Positions 50,877-59,078 of a stretch of DNA of 64,000 bases are shown here, piece after piece. A model generated the notes under the pieces. It saw only the letters and a list, made by a program, of their open reading frames with translations. It was not told where the DNA came from and searched no databases. How positions within the stretch are numbered: position 1 is the stretch's first letter; the number at the start of each line of letters is the position of its first letter. The DNA lies in the NCBI GenBank assembly GCA_022828135.1, contig JAJEJB010000031.1, positions 177,007 through 241,006 of the forward strand, given 5' to 3'. The position numbers were made by a program, and so were the translations under genes. Origin of the DNA: Acidimicrobiia bacterium (GTDB taxonomy: Bacteria > Actinomycetota > Acidimicrobiia > Acidimicrobiales > Aldehydirespiratoraceae).

Positions 50877-52931
50877 GTGACTGCCAGCGAGCCGGCAATC
50901 GAGACAACCCCCGACATCGACCCCTCGTACGGCGCGCTCGAGATCACCGTCCTCGAGGGCCTCGAGGCCGTGCGGGAGCGGCCCAGCATGTACATCGGGT
51001 CGACCGGCCCGACCGGCCTGCACCATCTCGTGTGGGAGGTCGTGGACAACTCGGTGGACGAGGCCATGGCCGGATACTGCACCCGGATCGACGTGACGCT
51101 CCACGAGGATGGTTCGTGTGAGGTGGGTGACGACGGCCGCGGCATTCCCGTGGACCCGCATCCCCTCCATGACCACGTTCCCGCGGCTGAGCTGGTGATG
51201 ACGCTGCTGCATGCGGGCGGGAAGTTCGGTGGCGACGGCTACAAGATCTCGGGCGGCCTCCACGGCGTCGGCGTCTCGGTAGTCAATGCCCTCTCAGAGA
51301 AGATGGAAGTCGACATCTACCGTTCCGGGCAGCGGCATCGCATGACCTTCGTCAACGGTGGCGAGATCGAGGAGGCCCTCTCCGTGCTGGGGCCCGCACC
51401 GCAGCTGAACGGCGACATCCGGACGGGCACGACGATCCGGTTCTGGCCGGATTCCTCGGTCCTGGAGGATGTGTCGTTCCGGTACCAGACGGTGGCTGAA
51501 CGCTTGGAGATGATGGCGTTCCTGAACCGGGGGCTGGAGATCCGGGTCCGCGACCTGAGGCCTGGTCCGCACGGACACACCGAGTGGACGTCGTACCGCT
51601 ACGGGGGCGGCATTGTCGACTATGTGAGCCGCCTGAACCAGTCGAAGGTCCGGCTCTTCGATGCGGTTGGGCACTTCGCCGACACGGAGACCATCGACGG
51701 CAACCCGCACGAGGTGGAAGTGGCGTTCCAGTGGAACACCGGCTTCAACACCGACGGTCTGCACAGCTTTGCCAACGGCATCTCCACCATCGACGGTGGC
51801 ATGCATGAGCAGGGGTTCCGCTCGGCGCTGACCCGTACTGTCAACGCCTACGCCCGCGAGAAGGGGTTGCTCAAGGAGAAGGCCGAGAACCTCCACGGCG
51901 AGGACATCCGTGAGGGCCTCACCGCGATCGTCAGCGTGCGCATAGGGAAGCCGCAGTTCGAGGGGCAGACGAAGGCCAAGTTGGGCAACATGTCGATGCG
52001 GTCCTTCACCGAGCGGGTCACCAACCGCCACTTGTCGGAATGGCTCGAGGAGCACCCGGCCGAAGCGAAACGGGCCGTGTTGAAAGCCGTGGCGGCCTCC
52101 GCCGCTCGCGAGGCCGCAGCTCGGGTGCGTTCCGAGGTTCGCTCCAAGTCACTGCTCGACGGTGCCGGCATGCCCGACAAGCTGAAGGATTGCACAGCCA
52201 CCGACTCCGCCCGCAGGGAGCTGTTCATTGTCGAGGGGGACTCCGCGGGTGGTTCTGCCGTGCGGGCACGCGATCCCCAGACTCAGGCGGTGCTGCCGAT
52301 CAGGGGCAAGATCCTCAACGTTGAGCGGGCTCGCATAGACAGGATGCTCAAGAACAACGAGATACAGGCCATTATCGCAGCCATAGGCGCCGGCATCGGT
52401 GGCGCCGCCGGCTCCAACGGCAATGGCGATGGCAACCCGGCCGACGGCCGCGAGCCCGACGATCACAGCTGCGACATCAGCAAGGCCCGGTACCACAAAG
52501 TGATCGTGCTGGCGGATGCCGACGTGGACGGCAGCCACATCCGCACGCTCCTGCTCACATTCTTCTACCGCCAGATGCGCCCGCTGGTTGAAGCCGGCTA
52601 CGTGTATGTGGCCCAGCCGCCGCTGTACTCCACCAAGGTGTCGAACTCGAAGACGGTCTATCTGCTCGACGACGCCGCCAAGGATGCCTTCCTGGCCGAG
52701 AACCCCAAGCACAAGCGCGAGTTCCAGCGGCTCAAGGGACTGGGGGAGATGGACTGGGACGAGTTGCGCTCCACCACCATGGACCCGCAGACGCGCAGCC
52801 TGCTGCAGGTGTCGGTCGAGGAGGCTGCCATCGCCGATCAGGTCATCTCGGTGCTCATGGGCGACGACGTTGAGCAGCGCAAGAACTTCATCGTCACCAA
52901 CGCCCGAGAAGTCCGCAACCTCGACTTCTGA
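50877..52931 (+). CDS. gyrB: DNA gyrase subunit B
   Basis: ATPase and Toprim subunit. The GTG at 50877 gives 684 aa; GTG 50856 is an alternative. The GHKL domain has VVDNSVDEAMAGY and DDGRGIPVD, GGKFGGDGYKISGGLHGVGVSVVNAL in pieces. The Toprim domain has FIVEGDSAGGSA, PIRGKILNVERAR and VIVLADADVDGSHIRTLLL. An insert of about 20 residues rich in Gly and Asn (GGAAGSNGNGDGNPADGREP) lies in the Toprim domain before DISKARYHKV, where other actinobacterial GyrB have only a short loop. Confidence 0.96.
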   Translation: MTASEPAIETTPDIDPSYGALEITVLEGLEAVRERPSMYIGSTGPTGLHHLVWEVVDNSVDEAMAGYCTRIDVTLHEDGSCEVGDDGRGIPVDPHPLHDHVPAAELVMTLLHAGGKFGGDGYKISGGLHGVGVSVVNALSEKMEVDIYRSGQRHRMTFVNGGEIEEALSVLGPAPQLNGDIRTGTTIRFWPDSSVLEDVSFRYQTVAERLEMMAFLNRGLEIRVRDLRPGPHGHTEWTSYRYGGGIVDYVSRLNQSKVRLFDAVGHFADTETIDGNPHEVEVAFQWNTGFNTDGLHSFANGISTIDGGMHEQGFRSALTRTVNAYAREKGLLKEKAENLHGEDIREGLTAIVSVRIGKPQFEGQTKAKLGNMSMRSFTERVTNRHLSEWLEEHPAEAKRAVLKAVAASAAREAAARVRSEVRSKSLLDGAGMPDKLKDCTATDSARRELFIVEGDSAGGSAVRARDPQTQAVLPIRGKILNVERARIDRMLKNNEIQAIIAAIGAGIGGAAGSNGNGDGNPADGREPDDHSCDISKARYHKVIVLADADVDGSHIRTLLLTFFYRQMRPLVEAGYVYVAQPPLYSTKVSNSKTVYLLDDAAKDAFLAENPKHKREFQRLKGLGEMDWDELRSTTMDPQTRSLLQVSVEEAAIADQVISVLMGDDVEQRKNFIVTNAREVRNLDF

Positions 52932-52952
52932 TCCCCCCACGGAAGCACGCCC

Positions 52953-55493
52953 ATGAACGAAACGACAGGCGGAACCGGCGAAGCTGATTCCCCAGACCCC
53001 ATCGGTCCTGCGACCGGTGACGGTCTGGGGGTGACCGTCGTCGAGATCCAGGAGGAGATGGAGAGCTCCTTCCTGGATTACGCCATGTCGGTGATCATCA
53101 GCCGGGCGCTGCCCGACGCCCGCGATGGTCTCAAGCCCGTGCACCGTCGGATCCTGTGGTCGATGTATGACCAGGGCTTCCGTCCCGACCGGGGTCACGT
53201 CAAGTGCGCCCGGGTCGTTGGGGACGTGATGGCCCGTTTCCACCCTCATGGCGACGCAGCCATTTACGACGCCCTGGCCCGGATGGCTCAGCCGTTCTCG
53301 CTGCAACACCCCCTCATCGACTTTCACGGCAACTACGGCTCGCCCGAGGACCCGCCGGCCGCGGCCCGCTACACCGAGTGCCGCCTCGATCCGCTGGCCA
53401 TGTCGATGCTCGCCGACATCGGAGAGGACACGGTCGACTTTGTCGACAACTATTCGGGCGACTTCACCGAGCCGGCCGTACTTCCGGCCCGCCTTCCGAA
53501 TCTCCTGGTGAACGGCAGCCAGGGGATCGCGGTGGGCATGGCCACCAACATTCCCCCTCACAACCTCGCCGAGGTGATCGACGCGGTCGTGCTGCTCCTG
53601 GAAGACCCCGACGCCGGCGTCGGGGACCTGATGGAGCGCGTGCACGGCCCGGACTTCCCCACCGGCGGGCAGATACTGGGCCGCAGCGGGTTCGAGTCCG
53701 CCTACCGAACCGGGCGCGGCTCGGTGAAGATGCGAGCCGACGCGACGCTCGCCGAGATCGCGGGTCGCAATGCGCTCGTCGTCACGGCCCTGCCCTACCA
53801 GGTGTCGGCCGGCACCGTCGCCCGCAAGATCGCGGACTTGGTCAACGCTGGGGAGTTGGAGGGGATTGCCGACGTCAACGACGAATCCTCCGGCGACGAC
53901 ACCCGCTTCGTGATCAAGCTCAAGCGGGATGCCAACCCGGAGGTGGTGCTGAACAACCTCTGGAAGCACACCCCGCTGCAGTCCAGCTTCGCCATGAATG
54001 TGGTGGCGCTAGTGGACGGAGTGCCTCGCACCCTCAGCCTGCGCGATGCGCTGGTCGCATACGTAGCGCATCAGATCGAAGTGGTGACCCGGCGGTCGGA
54101 GTTCCGCTTGGCCGCGGCCCGGTCCCGGCTCCACATCGTGGAAGGGCTGCTGCGCGCGCTGGACGCCATCGACGAGATCATCGCCACGATCCGGGCCAGC
54201 GAGAACACCGCCGCGGCCCGTGCATCCCTGATGGCCGAGCCCTACGAGTTCTCCGAAGAGCAGGCCAACCACATTCTCGAGATGGCCCTTTCCCGCCTGA
54301 CTCGCCTGGGCCGCACCCAGCTTGAGACGGAGGCCGCCGAGAAGCGCACCCTGATCGCGGATCTGGAGGCCTTGCTGGCCGACGAGCATCGCCTTCGGAT
54401 GGCGATCCGCGACGAACTCAAGGAGGTCTCCGCGAAGTTCGGAACCGGTCGCAGGTCGGTGCTCGAGATCGACCCGGGCGAGCTCGACATCGAGGACTTG
54501 ATCGACGACGACGATCTGGTGTTCACCATGTCGGCATCGGGCTACGTCAAGACCGTCCCCACCGACGAGTTCCGCCTGCAGGGCCGGGGCGGCCGCGGCG
54601 TGGCCGGCACGAAGCTCAAGCAAGCCGACAGCGTTATGCACCTGATCCACACCACGGCCCACTCCTACCTGTTGTTCTTCAGCAACCGGGGCCGGGTCTA
54701 CCGGCTGAAGGCCCATGAGGTGCCGGTGGCCTCGCGCACCGCGCGGGGCACCTCGATCGTGAACCTGCTGTCGCTGCAGGACGGCGAGCGGATCCAGGCT
54801 GTGATCGACACGCGTGACTACGAGATGAACCGGTTCCTGTTGTTCGCCACGGCCAAGGGCCGGGTGAAGCGCACGAAGTTCACGGCTTATGACTCGTCCC
54901 GCAAGGCGGGCCTCATCGCTATTCACCTGCGCAACGGCGATGAGCTGGTAGCGGTCGTGCCGACCGACGGGGTGCACGACATATTGCTGTCGTCGCGTCT
55001 GGGCCAGACGATCCGCTTCGCGCAGCGCCAGGTTCGTGAGATGGGCCGGATGGCTGCCGGGGTAATCGGGTTGAAGTTCAAGCACGCCGGCGATTCGGTG
55101 GTGTCGTGCGCGGTTGCCCGTCCCGACGCGGCGCTGCTGTACGTGACCACTCGGGGCTACGGCAAACGAACACCGGTGGACGCGTTCAACTGCAGAGGTC
55201 GTGGCGGCCAGGGGAACATCGGGTCCAAGCCGACGGAGGAGAAGGGCGAAGTGGTCGGAACGCTTGTCGTGGATCCTGGCGATGAGATTCTGGCCGTGAC
55301 CGCCAACGGCGTGGTGATCCGGGTTCCGGTGGGCGACGTGTCTGAGCGGAGCCGGATGGCGTCGGGTGTCAAGGTGATGAACCCCGACCCCGGCGACGAG
55401 GTGGTGGCCGTTGCCCTCGTCGGCGACGACATCAACGGCAACTCGGACCAGGATCCTGAGGTACAACCAGAAGCTGAATCCGACGCTCAATGA
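52953..55493 (+). CDS. gyrA: DNA gyrase subunit A
   Basis: DNA cleavage and wrapping subunit, 846 aa. The start region SSFLDYAMSVIISRALPDARDGLKPVHRRIL in pieces is canonical. The quinolone-determining loop is HPHGDAAIYDALARMAQ, with Ala at the E. coli Ser83 position (as in M. tuberculosis) and Asp retained at 87. The catalytic Tyr is in AARYTECRL. The GyrA box in the C-terminal beta-pinwheel is visible as QGRGGRGVAG, with further blades such as CRGRGGQGNIG. The acidic C-terminal tail overlaps the TadE-like gene by four bases. Confidence 0.97.
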   Translation: MNETTGGTGEADSPDPIGPATGDGLGVTVVEIQEEMESSFLDYAMSVIISRALPDARDGLKPVHRRILWSMYDQGFRPDRGHVKCARVVGDVMARFHPHGDAAIYDALARMAQPFSLQHPLIDFHGNYGSPEDPPAAARYTECRLDPLAMSMLADIGEDTVDFVDNYSGDFTEPAVLPARLPNLLVNGSQGIAVGMATNIPPHNLAEVIDAVVLLLEDPDAGVGDLMERVHGPDFPTGGQILGRSGFESAYRTGRGSVKMRADATLAEIAGRNALVVTALPYQVSAGTVARKIADLVNAGELEGIADVNDESSGDDTRFVIKLKRDANPEVVLNNLWKHTPLQSSFAMNVVALVDGVPRTLSLRDALVAYVAHQIEVVTRRSEFRLAAARSRLHIVEGLLRALDAIDEIIATIRASENTAAARASLMAEPYEFSEEQANHILEMALSRLTRLGRTQLETEAAEKRTLIADLEALLADEHRLRMAIRDELKEVSAKFGTGRRSVLEIDPGELDIEDLIDDDDLVFTMSASGYVKTVPTDEFRLQGRGGRGVAGTKLKQADSVMHLIHTTAHSYLLFFSNRGRVYRLKAHEVPVASRTARGTSIVNLLSLQDGERIQAVIDTRDYEMNRFLLFATAKGRVKRTKFTAYDSSRKAGLIAIHLRNGDELVAVVPTDGVHDILLSSRLGQTIRFAQRQVREMGRMAAGVIGLKFKHAGDSVVSCAVARPDAALLYVTTRGYGKRTPVDAFNCRGRGGQGNIGSKPTEEKGEVVGTLVVDPGDEILAVTANGVVIRVPVGDVSERSRMASGVKVMNPDPGDEVVAVALVGDDINGNSDQDPEVQPEAESDAQ

Positions 55494-55861
55494 CAGCCCG
55501 GGCGAGGCTTGAGCTTGGGGACCGGGGACAAGCCGCGCCCCTGATGGTCGTGATGTTGCTGGTGTTGATGGTGGCCGTTGCGGCGACCGTTGAGATCGGG
55601 CGGTTCCTGGACGAGAGCGCCCGAGCCCGGACGGCGGCCGACGCGGCGGCCTTGGCCGGAGCGGCGGCCGGCCGCACCGAAGCGGCCGCCCTTGCGGAGG
55701 CCAATGGGGGGCTGCTGCTGTCCTACACCGAACAGGAGGCGGATGGCGACTCTGATGCCCTGCTCGTGACCGTTGCGGTTCAAGTGGGCCGAGCCAGCCA
55801 GACAGCCCGGGCCGAACGCCTGGTCGAGTGGACTGCACCCCCGGATGCAACGGATAACTAG
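55490..55861 (+). CDS. TadE/TadG-like membrane-anchored pseudopilin-type protein
   Basis: The 123-aa protein has an N-terminal pseudopilin-like segment: basic start, then GDRGQAAPLMVVMLLVLMVAVAATVEIGRFLDESARARTAADAAALAGA in pieces (about residues 10-58). This is the Flp pilus TadE/TadG-type motif with RTAADAAALAGA. The C-terminal half is a small acidic soluble domain. The ATG overlaps the gyrA stop by four bases (ATGA), so it is translated with gyrA. No tad secretion genes are nearby, so it may be an orphan; the conserved locus suggests a different job. Confidence 0.75.
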   Translation: MTARARLELGDRGQAAPLMVVMLLVLMVAVAATVEIGRFLDESARARTAADAAALAGAAAGRTEAAALAEANGGLLLSYTEQEADGDSDALLVTVAVQVGRASQTARAERLVEWTAPPDATDN

Positions 55862-55893
55862 ACTGCGGCATCGTCGGGGGGCCATGGACAACT

Positions 55894-56553
55894 ATGAGCG
55901 AAGAGTCGACTTCCGGCACCGGTGATCAGAACCACGATTCGTCATCGGACGAGGCTCCGACTCCGGATTCCACCGCCGATTCGAGTGTCGGCGACGGCGC
56001 CCCGCTCGGTCCTCGCCCGAGACCAATGCCGCGTTCGGCCGTCGGCCGCGCCCTGAGAGCACGCTCCAACCGACGTCTGCGCGCTCGGCGGGTCCGTCGT
56101 CTTGTGCGGCATGTCGAGCCCTGGTCGGTACTGAAGGTCTCGTTGATCCTCTACTTCTGTGCTTGGGTGGTCATGTTGTTCGTGGGGGTGACGCTGTGGA
56201 ACCTCGCAGTGAACTCCGGGCTGGTCGCCAACATCGAGAACTTCGTGGTGGAGCTGTTCGCGTTGGAGTCGTTCAAGATCAACGCCGACCAGATCTTCAG
56301 GATTGCGGCCGTCGGCGGGCTCGTCCTGGTTCTGGCGGGCAGCGGGCTGACAGTGCTCGGTGCGGTGCTGTTCAATCTGATCAGCGATGTCACCGGGGGA
56401 GTGCGCCTGACGGTCATTGAGGAGGAGACGGCCCGCCCGCGCTCGCGCCGGACCCGGCGGCGGGTTCTGGTGGCTGCCCCTCCTCCCGGTGCGGACCCGC
56501 CATCCGAACCCCTGCCCACCACGACCGGTGGCACACCCGAACCCCGCGGCTAG
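55894..56553 (+). CDS. DUF3566 membrane protein (Rv0007-like)
   Basis: The 219-aa protein has a long acidic and Pro-rich N-terminal tail (about residues 1-45), a basic stretch, then the DUF3566 core: VEPWSVLKVSLILYFCAWVVMLFVGVTLWNL in pieces, FVVELFALESFKINADQIFR and a second span of about 25 residues ending LGAVLFNLISDVTGGVRLTV. Two spans are predicted, at about 86-108 and 138-165. It occupies the place of Rv0007 between gyrA and tRNA-Ile in mycobacteria. Role unknown. Confidence 0.85.
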   Translation: MSEESTSGTGDQNHDSSSDEAPTPDSTADSSVGDGAPLGPRPRPMPRSAVGRALRARSNRRLRARRVRRLVRHVEPWSVLKVSLILYFCAWVVMLFVGVTLWNLAVNSGLVANIENFVVELFALESFKINADQIFRIAAVGGLVLVLAGSGLTVLGAVLFNLISDVTGGVRLTVIEEETARPRSRRTRRRVLVAAPPPGADPPSEPLPTTTGGTPEPRG

Positions 56554-56567
56554 CGTGGGGCGCCGCT

Positions 56568-56641
<74 letters not shown>

Positions 56642-56680
56642 CACTCCAGACCGACAGCCTGACACCGCCCGGAGGCCGTC

Positions 56681-56833
56681 TTGGCCGCAGGATTCATCAC
56701 CTTGATCCGCCGGACGTTCGTTGCCGTCGTCGTCGGGATGGCAGTAGCCGCGGCCATCCGGGTGCGCGGCCGCGGCGGCGTGCCCCCTCAGACAGGCGGC
56801 TGGCGCGAACTGCGGGACGACGAGTTGGCGTGA
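56681..56833 (+). CDS. Small 50-aa membrane-associated protein
   Basis: TTG 56681 follows GGAGG at 5-6 nt. The product has one hydrophobic span (about residues 11-26, TFVAVVVGMAVAAAIR), then a basic, Gly-rich stretch and a C-terminal VPPQTGGWRELRDDEL. The PPQTGGWREL ending resembles short actinobacterial membrane proteins of unknown function; I cannot name a family. Its stop overlaps the GTG of the following frame by four bases (GTGA), which supports it being a real gene. Confidence 0.6.
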   Translation: MAAGFITLIRRTFVAVVVGMAVAAAIRVRGRGGVPPQTGGWRELRDDELA

Positions 56834-57906
56834 CGGACGTCCACAGAGGCCGAGCGGGCCGTGAGCGCAGCGAACAAGAGCGGGAGACACCGCGCACCGA
56901 AGGCGCGAGCGTGGTTGTGTTCGGTGCGGGCGCAACCGGTGCTCGGATTGTTCGCATGCTGGCCGCCAGTACCCGCGTGGGCTCCGTTGAGGTGCGCGAC
57001 ACGGATCCGGCCCGATTGCAGGAAGTCTCGAACTCGTTCGACGACACTGTGGTCCTCGGCCGAGGCCCGGACGTGCCCGACTCCGCGGACATCGTGGTGG
57101 TGGCCACGGCCGCGGGCACTCAGGCCGCGGTGGCCCTGAACGCGGTGAGAGCGGCCACGGCGGTTGTCACGACCACCAACGAGATCATCGAGACCCGCGA
57201 TCTGCTGGCCCTCGATCGGCAGGCCAGGCAGCATGGTGTGCCCTTGGTGGTGGGCGCCGGGTTCATGCCTGGTCTCACCTGCCTGCTGGCTCGTACGGGC
57301 GCCGTGGAGTTCGACTCAGTCGACGAGATTCATGTTGCCAAGGTCGGCACGGGCGGCCCGGCATGCGCGCGCCAGCACCATCGTGCCCTGAGCAGTCTCG
57401 CCATCGACTGGAGAGACGGTCGCTGGACCCGCCGGCCGGGCGGCTCGGGGCGGGAGTTGTGCTGGTTCCCCGATCCGGTGGCTGGACGGGACTGCTACCG
57501 GGCCGCGCTCCCGGATGCGCTGCTACTGGTTCCGGCGTTCCCCGGCGTTGACCGGGTGACGGCCCGGATGGCTGCCACCCGCCGCGATCGGTTGACCGCG
57601 CCGTTGCCCATGATGCGTCGCCCTCATCCCGAGGGCGGGATAGGGGCGGTGCGTGTCGAACTGCGCGGCTGGCGTGATTCCGGTCGCCACGTGGTTGTGC
57701 TCGGCGCTCAAGCGCGCCCGGCAGAGGGCGCGGCCATTGTTGCCGCCTCGACGGCCTTGCACCTCATCGATCACTCCACGGCGCCTGGCGCTGCCGGGTT
57801 GGCCTCGATCCCTAGCCCTGATGGCCTGCTGAGGCAGGTAGCGGCTCGGAGACTGCGGCCCTGCCGGTTCGAGGGCTTCGCCCTGTCACGCGACGCCGTC
57901 ATCTGA
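56830..57906 (+). CDS. Saccharopine dehydrogenase-like NAD(P)-binding oxidoreductase
   Basis: The GTG 56830 overlaps the preceding stop (GTGA), but the first 27 codons are dispersed-repeat sequence; a later GTG at 56911 would begin VVVFGAGATGARIVRM, the Rossmann fold start. I list the longer form; the true start is open. The Rossmann motif GAGATGARI is followed by VVVATAAGTQAAVALNAV and VVGAGFMPGLTCLL (about residues 138-151 of the long form), as in saccharopine or homospermidine-type dehydrogenases. Substrate is unknown. The 3' end overlaps the convergent HisN-like gene by 21 nt. Confidence 0.75.
   Translation: MTDVHRGRAGRERSEQERETPRTEGASVVVFGAGATGARIVRMLAASTRVGSVEVRDTDPARLQEVSNSFDDTVVLGRGPDVPDSADIVVVATAAGTQAAVALNAVRAATAVVTTTNEIIETRDLLALDRQARQHGVPLVVGAGFMPGLTCLLARTGAVEFDSVDEIHVAKVGTGGPACARQHHRALSSLAIDWRDGRWTRRPGGSGRELCWFPDPVAGRDCYRAALPDALLLVPAFPGVDRVTARMAATRRDRLTAPLPMMRRPHPEGGIGAVRVELRGWRDSGRHVVVLGAQARPAEGAAIVAASTALHLIDHSTAPGAAGLASIPSPDGLLRQVAARRLRPCRFEGFALSRDAVI
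56845..56890 (-). repeat. Dispersed repeat, copy 4 (short, inverted)
   Basis: On the minus strand this reads GTGTCTCCCGCTCTTGTTCG, then CTGCGCTCACGGCCCGCTCG and GCCTCT. It is the repeat core with the middle deleted so that the tail joins directly. It lies inside the 5' end of the 56830-57906 reading frame. Confidence 0.8.
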
Positions 57907-58659
57907 ATGCTGGAAGCAGCCCAGCAGATCGTCGTGCAGGATTCCGTTGGTGGCCACCGCTGAGCCGCTGCGCCAGTCGTCCACGCCCGCCGTGTCCGAG
58001 AACCGGCCCCCGGCCTCGGCGATGATGACGGACATCGGCGCGACATCCCAGTCGAAGCACTCAGGATCGACCATGGCCTCCGCCCGCCCGGTCGCCACGA
58101 GGGCGTAACCGTAGGCGTCGCCCCAGGTTCGCACCCGGGCACCCCCGGCGCGAACCCTCTGCAGGGCGTGGTCCGGCCAGTAGGAGAGACCACTCGTGCA
58201 GATGTAGGACCCCTCGAAGTCGGAGCAGTCGCTGACCCGGCACGGCTCGCCGTCCCAGCGGGCACCGCGGCCCCGTCCGGCCCAGACGCACTCGTCCAGG
58301 GCAGGCAGGAAGATGACACCCGCGGCCGGGCCCCGATCATCGATCAGGGCCAGCAGGGTGGCGAAGAGGGGGACGCCTTGAGTGAAGGCCTTGGTGCCGT
58401 CGATCGGATCGATCACCCAGGTGCGCCCGGTGCGGCCGGCCACCTCACCCTCCTCCTCCCCGCGGATCGTGTCGTCGGGATATGTCGCCAGGATCTCCGA
58501 GCGCAAGAACCGCTCGGCTGCGTAGTCGGCCTCGGTAACCGGTGATCCGTCGCTCTTGGCCGTCACCGACAGGCCTCGCAATTGGTACCAGTCCAGAGTG
58601 ATGCGCCCGGCCCGCCGGGCCGCGGCCACCGCGAAGTCGACGAGGTCCTGCTCGATCAT
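57886..58659 (-). CDS. Inositol monophosphatase family, HisN-like histidinol-phosphatase
   Basis: The 257-aa protein shows the metal-dependent phosphatase motifs: DGSPVTEADYAAE near residue 37, GEEEGE (about 67-72), WVIDPIDGTKAF (about 81-92) and CFDWDVAPMSVIIAEAGG near the C-terminus. The N-terminus with ITLDWYQLRGLSVTAKSDGSPV is typical of the HisN branch, so histidinol phosphate is a possible substrate; inositol phosphate is the alternative. It is on the minus strand between two plus-strand units. Confidence 0.82.
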   Translation of the reverse strand: MIEQDLVDFAVAAARRAGRITLDWYQLRGLSVTAKSDGSPVTEADYAAERFLRSEILATYPDDTIRGEEEGEVAGRTGRTWVIDPIDGTKAFTQGVPLFATLLALIDDRGPAAGVIFLPALDECVWAGRGRGARWDGEPCRVSDCSDFEGSYICTSGLSYWPDHALQRVRAGGARVRTWGDAYGYALVATGRAEAMVDPECFDWDVAPMSVIIAEAGGRFSDTAGVDDWRSGSAVATNGILHDDLLGCFQHSDDGVA

Positions 58660-58680
58660 GTCCGCCGCAGCTGATTATGG

Positions 58681-58686
58681 TATATT
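58681..58686 (+). promoter_or_regulatory. Possible -10 box before the 58692 frame
   Basis: TATATT lies 5 nt before ATG 58692 in a locally AT-rich stretch, which would give a leaderless or nearly leaderless transcript. No clear -35 box was found. Confidence 0.3.
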
Positions 58687-58691
58687 TTGCT

Positions 58692-59078
58692 ATGGTCCAT
58701 TTGATGTCAAGTAGTTCTCAGCTATTCCAGGAGGCGACCCTCAAGGCACTGCGGTCCGAGAGATGCCGCTCAGTGGCGGAGGCGCTCGATCGTCGACGGG
58801 TTGTATTGGCTGAGCGCCACCGGCCGGTGGCAGCTCTGCACCACGAGGAGGTCTGGAGGGGGCGGGCTGCCACCGCCAGCCGCCACAAGCTGCGCCGCGT
58901 CATCGGCGCGGCACTGTATTCCCTCGCTCTCGACCTGGCGACAGCCAGCCGGGCATTGCGTGGCGAAGCCTCCAGACTCGAACAGGAGGCGGCCGGGCTG
59001 CGCGCCAGAGCTAGAGCTCTGGCTGATGCCGAAGCCAGAGCCGCCATGAGGGCTGGTGGGATATTGTCGCGATCATGA
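58692..59078 (+). CDS. Unknown coiled-coil protein upstream of hydroxyacid oxidase
   Basis: I do not recognise the family. The frame is open from 58677; I chose ATG 58692. The product is helical and rich in Arg, Ala and Glu, with a probable coiled coil in its last 60 residues (LATASRALRGEASRLEQEAA and on). No signal peptide or membrane span is clear; a weak hydrophobic stretch RRVIGAALYSLALDLA is at about 75-90. Its stop overlaps the start of the oxidase gene by four bases (ATGA), which argues for a real gene translated with it. Confidence 0.55.
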   Translation: MVHLMSSSSQLFQEATLKALRSERCRSVAEALDRRRVVLAERHRPVAALHHEEVWRGRAATASRHKLRRVIGAALYSLALDLATASRALRGEASRLEQEAAGLRARARALADAEARAAMRAGGILSRS

